A DNA stretch of 11,557 bases, taken from NCBI GenBank assembly GCA_964583165.1, contig CAZOVK010000074.1, positions 1 through 11,557 on the forward strand, read 5' to 3'. Position 1 is the first letter of the stretch; each line of letters starts with the position of its first letter. A model generated the notes under the pieces. It searched no databases. It was not told the DNA's origin and saw nothing but the letters and a program-made list of their open reading frames with translations. Shown piece after piece: positions 7,340-11,557 of the stretch. Position numbers and translations under genes: made by a program. This DNA comes from CAZOVK01 sp964583165 (GTDB lineage: Bacteria; Bacillota; Clostridia; Lachnospirales; WRAX01).

Positions 7340-8726
7340 ATTCTATCGGTTTAAGTTGTGCTTGGAAGTGCCTCAAAATCGGCGGTTCCCAGACAATCTT
7401 GAAGCCGCGCTTAATGGTGTGGGCGCGTTTCTTGATTTCAATGAGCGCGTCAGCCATGATGTCAAAGTGTGCCTGTGTGTACACGCGGCGTGGAATGGCT
7501 AAGCGCGTAAATTCAAACTCTGACTTCAACTGAACGCCCGTGTCGGGGTCGTTACCGAGCATGTAGGAACCGATATCACATGTGCGGATGCCCGCTTCTT
7601 TGTATAACTCAATGGCCAGAACCTGCCCCGGATACTCCGTATACGGAATATGTGGGAACATCTGCGCCGCGTCAACGAACACGCCGTGACCACCCGCCGG
7701 TGACTGATAAGCGATACCCGCGTCGTCAAGCTTCGCGGCAAGGTACTCGACTTGACCGATACGATAGCGCAAGAAATCTTCGTCAATACCTTCATACAAG
7801 CCAATCGCGAGCGCTTCTAAGTCACGCCCAGCCAGACCGCCATATGTATAGAAGCCCTCGAAGCTGATGCAGTTTGCCTTGATGTCAAGGATAGCGGGTG
7901 ACTTGCCGTCTTTAACGCCGATAAGACCACCCATATTCACGATAGTGTCCTTCTTAGCTGACATGGTGAACATATCGGCGTAGCTGAACATCTCGCGAAT
8001 TATATCGATAATCTCAACATTTTCGTAACCTTCTTCGTCACGCTTAATGAAAAACGCGTTTTCGGCGTAACGCGCCGCATCCAAATCCATGGGGATGTTG
8101 TACTTGCGGCAGATAGCGGCTGTTTCGCGAATATTCTTCATAGAAACAGGCTGACCGCCCGCCGAATTGTTCGTGATAGTCAGAACGATAAGCCCAACGT
8201 TCTCTGGGCCTTTTTCAAGGATAATCTGTTCGAGTTTCTCAATATCCATGTTGCCCTTAAATGGAGCGCGGTGTGACGGGTCTTTCGCGATTTCAACAAC
8301 ACAGTCAATAGCGCGTGCGCCCGCGATTTCAACGTGAGCGCGTGTGGTGTCAAAGAACATGTTAGAGATGGCGTACTTACCCTTGCACAGATAAATCGGG
8401 AACAGCACCTTTTCTGCCGCGCGACCTTGGTGAACGGGCTGAATGTACTGATAGCCAAAGATGTCGCGCCCCGCTTCAAGCAGTTTGTAGTAGCTCGATG
8501 CGCCAGCGTAGGCTTCATCACCAGAGATTATGCCCGCCCATTGATACTGTGACATTGCGTTCGTGCCAGAGTCAGTCAACAAGTCAATATAGACGTCCTT
8601 CGACGACAGCCCGAACACGTTATAATGCGCGTCGGCAATCTTCTGTTCGCGCTGTTCGCGCGTAAGCATTTTAATCGGCTCGACCATTTTGATACGGAAC
8701 GGCTCAACCGGATACTTCTTTGCCAT
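7338..8726 (-). CDS. tnaA: Tryptophanase (tryptophan indole-lyase)
   Basis: This 462-residue pyridoxal-phosphate enzyme of the beta-eliminating lyase family cleaves L-tryptophan to indole, pyruvate and ammonia in the cytoplasm. The cofactor lysine is Lys259 in SAKKD, and Arg408 in FTRLAIPR should bind the substrate carboxylate. Three positions separate it from tyrosine phenol-lyase: Asp126 in FFDTT (Thr in the lyase), Ile385 in DIGS (Arg in the lyase) and His453 in LRHF (Phe in the lyase). All three agree with tryptophanase. Length is normal. GGGGG lies 7 bases before the ATG. The gene follows the hydrolase by only 11 bases, with no room for a tnaC-like leader, so its control is probably that of the operon. 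It ends inside the shared terminator. Confidence 0.97.
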   Translation of the reverse strand: MAKKYPVEPFRIKMVEPIKMLTREQREQKIADAHYNVFGLSSKDVYIDLLTDSGTNAMSQYQWAGIISGDEAYAGASSYYKLLEAGRDIFGYQYIQPVHQGRAAEKVLFPIYLCKGKYAISNMFFDTTRAHVEIAGARAIDCVVEIAKDPSHRAPFKGNMDIEKLEQIILEKGPENVGLIVLTITNNSAGGQPVSMKNIRETAAICRKYNIPMDLDAARYAENAFFIKRDEEGYENVEIIDIIREMFSYADMFTMSAKKDTIVNMGGLIGVKDGKSPAILDIKANCISFEGFYTYGGLAGRDLEALAIGLYEGIDEDFLRYRIGQVEYLAAKLDDAGIAYQSPAGGHGVFVDAAQMFPHIPYTEYPGQVLAIELYKEAGIRTCDIGSYMLGNDPDTGVQLKSEFEFTRLAIPRRVYTQAHFDIMADALIEIKKRAHTIKRGFKIVWEPPILRHFQAQLKPIE

Positions 8727-8737
8727 GTAGTAACCCC

Positions 8738-10876
8738 CTATTTTTTAAGAATTGGTAATTTGACGTGTGTTGGATATTCCTTGCCGTGGTAGATTGTCTG
8801 TTTCGCAACAATCGGCTTAGGGTCAAGGTATGGGTTAATGCCTGTGTTCGTGTTCGGGAAAGATTCAAGCGCTTCGCTACTCGAAATATCTATGCGAATC
8901 TTATGCCCCTTGCGGAAAACATAGGCGTTCATATACATCTCAAACTCGTATTTCTCAACCGCGCCGGGCATAAGCAGTTCTGGCTTATCCCAACCCTTTC
9001 TAAACTCCGCGCGAATTAAGCCGAAGCTGATGTTACGCGCAATGCCCTTTTCGTCAACGTCAGAAACGCGCACGAAGAAGTCTGTGTCTACCGCGCTACT
9101 CGCGGCGTAGAGCTCTGTATAGAGAGGTCCTGCGATTGTGATGTCCTCTTTGAGAACGGGCGTGTCATAAACGAGTACATCCGCGCGCAAATGTCTTGAA
9201 TTGACGATATACGGGCAAACATAACCATCATCGTCATTGTTCATCGAATCGCCACATGGCTGTTCGGGGTCATAGACGTATGAATCTGTCTTCGTTTCAT
9301 CAGTCGGCTCCATGACAATAGCGCCGTTCCCGAATTGAGATTGCGCATTGCCGCCGCTTGTTATATAGAAATTAGTAAGTTCTGCTTCAGTCGGCATCCA
9401 GTCGTCTGACGTATGCCATTCGTTCTCACCAACTATGTAATAAATCGCACGTGGCTGTTTGTCTTCGCCGTTCTGAATGCCCTTTAAGTACAAATCAAAC
9501 CAGCGTAAAATCCGCGTGTCAAAGTCATAGTCAATCGCGTTGTCGCCAAACTCCAAGTCCATAATATCGCGGAAGGAGTTCAAGCCATGCGGCCACGCGC
9601 CAAGGACAATTCTTCTCCCCGGTTTGTCAAGCTTCGTCAAAAAACGCCACGTTTCTTGAACGCCGAGCGCATCGCCGTCATACCAACCCGACATAATGAG
9701 CATGGGTATATTTATATTGTCGGCATGTACGGTATTATCCGAATGCCGCCAGAAATCGTCATAGTGGTAGTGTTGCGCCCACAAATCCCACGGGCCGCTG
9801 TTCTTGCCGATTATCTCTTGCGGGATTTCGGCAATCGGGCGGTGTTTTATCGCCTTAATTGGGTCAATAGTTACGCCGCCGAACACGTCAAAGTCCACGC
9901 GGTTAGACACGCTCTGCCCCAAAGTCCAACAGAGAAGCGGCCATGAACAGACTGTGCCGCCCTTACGCGCCGTGTCATAGAACGGCGAACCCACGTTAAC
10001 TTCGCTTATAGCCGTCTTCAAATGCGGGTTGCCGCTTGTCGCCGCGGCTGTGGTTGTGTAACCCAAATAACTGGCGCCCCACATGCCGATATTGCCGTCT
10101 GACCAGTCCTGCGCGGCTATCCAATCGAACAAGTCGCTTGCGTCCTCACGCTCATTCTGAAACGGCTCCAAAACGCCGTCAGAATCAGAACGCCCACGTA
10201 CGTCTTGAATGACGAACGCGTAACCATAAGCTACCCAATGCCAGCAACGTAAAATATCACGCTCTTTGCCATAACATGTGCGAACGACAATAGTAGGCAC
10301 TTTGCCTGTCGCACCCTCGGGCAGAAACACCTCTGTCGCAAGCTTTGTGCCGTCTTTACACGGTACAAAGATATTGCCCAGATGATTCACGCCATAAAGT
10401 GGCTTAGACATCAGCGGGTCATCAAAACGTGTGAGCGGTGTGAGTTTCTCATACCCCGGCACAATCGCGATTTCGCTAGAAATGCGCCCTGGGTTCGAGA
10501 ACCCGACAATCTTACCGTCACAGGTGATGATGTCAAGCACGCCTTGTTGCTTGCGTTGTGCCCAAAGCTGGGTTGTTACCTCTTTACCGTCAATTATACC
10601 ACTAAAAGTCAGATAACGCGAATAAATCTTTTTATTTGACAGTTCAACACGGTCAGAATCCCACTTACATTCGGCATACGCCGCCAAGTCCTTATAAATC
10701 GCGCTATAATCAATGAGTGTGGGCTTCTTCTCTTTCACGTAAGGCGCGGTTTTCAGTTGGGCGCGTGTGCGGCGGTCAACGTCACATACCGTCAGCCCCT
10801 TTTCGCCAAACGTAATCTGACCGTTATAAACGCCCGAAAAGTACATATTAAATGTCATGTTGTGTAGGTAGTTCAC
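8738..10876 (-). CDS. CocE/NonD-type serine hydrolase (Xaa-Pro dipeptidyl-peptidase-like, S15 family)
   Basis: This 712-residue protein has an alpha/beta-hydrolase core with the nucleophile elbow GMWGASYLG (Ser269), Asp400 in SGWYDGDALG and His430 in GAWPHG, plus the DVRGRSDSDG segment of the family. A C-terminal beta sandwich (about 540-705) matches the X-Pro dipeptidyl-peptidase C-terminal domain. About 155 residues precede the core; they look beta-rich and are not seen in cocaine esterase (about 574 residues). There is no signal peptide, so it should act in the cytoplasm. The GTG start at 10876 is supported by GAGGTG 5 bases upstream and overlaps the ABC gene stop (GTGA). The context of a peptide importer and tryptophanase points to a peptidase or amidase, but an esterase role is equally open. 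Confidence 0.93.
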   Translation of the reverse strand: MNYLHNMTFNMYFSGVYNGQITFGEKGLTVCDVDRRTRAQLKTAPYVKEKKPTLIDYSAIYKDLAAYAECKWDSDRVELSNKKIYSRYLTFSGIIDGKEVTTQLWAQRKQQGVLDIITCDGKIVGFSNPGRISSEIAIVPGYEKLTPLTRFDDPLMSKPLYGVNHLGNIFVPCKDGTKLATEVFLPEGATGKVPTIVVRTCYGKERDILRCWHWVAYGYAFVIQDVRGRSDSDGVLEPFQNEREDASDLFDWIAAQDWSDGNIGMWGASYLGYTTTAAATSGNPHLKTAISEVNVGSPFYDTARKGGTVCSWPLLCWTLGQSVSNRVDFDVFGGVTIDPIKAIKHRPIAEIPQEIIGKNSGPWDLWAQHYHYDDFWRHSDNTVHADNINIPMLIMSGWYDGDALGVQETWRFLTKLDKPGRRIVLGAWPHGLNSFRDIMDLEFGDNAIDYDFDTRILRWFDLYLKGIQNGEDKQPRAIYYIVGENEWHTSDDWMPTEAELTNFYITSGGNAQSQFGNGAIVMEPTDETKTDSYVYDPEQPCGDSMNNDDDGYVCPYIVNSRHLRADVLVYDTPVLKEDITIAGPLYTELYAASSAVDTDFFVRVSDVDEKGIARNISFGLIRAEFRKGWDKPELLMPGAVEKYEFEMYMNAYVFRKGHKIRIDISSSEALESFPNTNTGINPYLDPKPIVAKQTIYHGKEYPTHVKLPILKK

Positions 10877-11557
10877 ATTTTCACCTCATTTACTCTGCAA
10901 CAGCGGACGCGATGTCCTCCGCCTAAATCGGTAATTTCGGGAACACTCTCAAAGCACTGTTTGTCCGCAAACGTACAGCGCGGCGCGAAACGGCATTCGT
11001 TCTTGGGGTTTATCGGGCTTGTTATCTCGCCCTTTAGGAGTATACGTTCTTTCTTTTTGTTCAGGTTCGGTACAGGTATCGCCGACAACAACGCCTGCGT
11101 ATAGGGGTGTCGCGGGTTAGCGAACAGCTCCTTTGTCGGTGCTTGCTCGACCATTTGCCCCAGATACATAACCATGATTTCGTTAGAAACGTGTTTGACA
11201 ACAGAAAGGTCATGCGTAATGAACATATATGTATAACCGAATTGTTGTTGAAGCCGTTTCAACAGGTTCAGAATCTGCGCCTGAATCGAAACGTCAAGGG
11301 CAGAAACGGGCTCGTCACATACAATAAACTCTGGGTTAAGCGCAAGCGCCCGCGCAATGCCTATACGTTGCCGCCGCCCACCGTCCATCTCATGTGGGTA
11401 AGCGTTTGCGAATCGTTCAGACAGTCCAACCAGTTCCATAAGCTCATAAACGCGGTTTTCTTTGTCCTTGCGCGAATTATAGACGCGGTGTATGTCAAAC
11501 GGTTCGGCGATTGTGTTGAAAACAGTCTTGCGTGGGTTCAGTGACGAAAACGGGTCT
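10873..11557 (-). CDS. Oligopeptide/dipeptide ABC transporter ATP-binding protein (OppF/DppF-like), N-terminus off the right edge
   Basis: The frame stays open to the window edge and gives 227 residues of a protein usually about 320-330 long; the Walker A part is missing. The visible part starts at the Q-loop segment (DPFSSLNPR). It continues with a signature region MDGGRRQR, Walker B IVCDEP, the D-loop SALD, the H-loop MFITHDLS, and the peptide-transporter C-terminal domain with a cysteine cluster (C-x5-C-x6-C, then CC near the end). It energises peptide import from the cytoplasmic face. An internal ATG at 11439 is not the start, because conserved family sequence continues upstream of it. 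Its stop overlaps the hydrolase start by 4 bases, indicating one operon. OppF versus DppF cannot be decided here. Confidence 0.94.
   Translation of the reverse strand, partial: DPFSSLNPRKTVFNTIAEPFDIHRVYNSRKDKENRVYELMELVGLSERFANAYPHEMDGGRRQRIGIARALALNPEFIVCDEPVSALDVSIQAQILNLLKRLQQQFGYTYMFITHDLSVVKHVSNEIMVMYLGQMVEQAPTKELFANPRHPYTQALLSAIPVPNLNKKKERILLKGEITSPINPKNECRFAPRCTFADKQCFESVPEITDLGGGHRVRCCRVNEVKM

Noticed and set aside
8180..8521. Minus-strand open frame of 113 codons inside tryptophanase
   Set aside because: It is a shifted frame of the tnaA coding region; the tnaA frame carries all catalytic residues without interruption.
7338..8726. Tyrosine phenol-lyase instead of tryptophanase
   Set aside because: Asp126, Ile385 and His453 are the tryptophanase residues at the three positions that differ between the two enzymes.
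8727..8737. A tnaC-like regulatory leader before tnaA
   Set aside because: Only 11 bases separate the hydrolase stop from the tnaA start, and they are filled by the ribosome-binding site.
1..11557. CRISPR arrays, insertion sequences, tRNA or prophage genes
   Set aside because: No regularly spaced repeats, terminal inverted repeats, transposase or integrase motifs, or cloverleaf sequences were seen; nearly every base belongs to a recognisable chromosomal gene.

Overview
The window reads as chromosomal DNA of an anaerobic, probably spore-forming Firmicute of the class Clostridia. The pointers are a GerMN-domain protein, a DacF-type D,D-carboxypeptidase, ComEA, a Wal/Mtr-like two-component pair, half-size chromate transporters and a fermentative tryptophanase, with purine-rich Shine-Dalgarno sites, tight gene packing and the standard genetic code. 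The species cannot be named from sequence alone. Gene density is very high; no gap between genes exceeds about 50 bases, and there are no rRNA or tRNA genes, insertion sequences, CRISPR arrays or long repeats that I can see.

Right-to-left operon 1 (minus strand, 5805 down to 1, running off the left edge): comEA, an OmpR/PhoB response regulator, its sensor histidine kinase, a double-GerMN membrane protein, two overlapping half-size ChrA-family transporters, and an M16 zinc peptidase whose C-terminus lies outside the window. The spacing is 10, about 31, -8, 21, -1 and 47 bases, so one transcript is likely. The kinase, regulator and GerMN trio looks like an envelope-stress or cell-wall module, comparable in layout to actinobacterial MtrA-MtrB-LpqB.

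Divergent gene (plus strand, 5844-7310): a penicillin-binding-protein-5-like D-Ala-D-Ala carboxypeptidase with a C-terminal membrane anchor. It shares only a 38-base spacer with comEA and ends at a strong stem-loop that serves both convergent transcription units.

Right-to-left operon 2 (minus strand, right edge down to 7338): an oligopeptide/dipeptide ABC importer ATPase (N-terminus off the window), a cytoplasmic CocE/S15-type serine hydrolase with an unusual N-terminal extension, and tryptophanase. Start/stop overlaps and an 11-base gap tie the three together. Read as a pathway, peptides are imported, possibly hydrolysed inside the cell, and tryptophan is split to indole, pyruvate and ammonia.

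The strongest unexplained signal is global: reading all lines and line junctions, I find no GATC anywhere in the 11,557 bases, where about 45 would be expected from composition. This suggests long-standing counter-selection by a GATC-specific restriction system.
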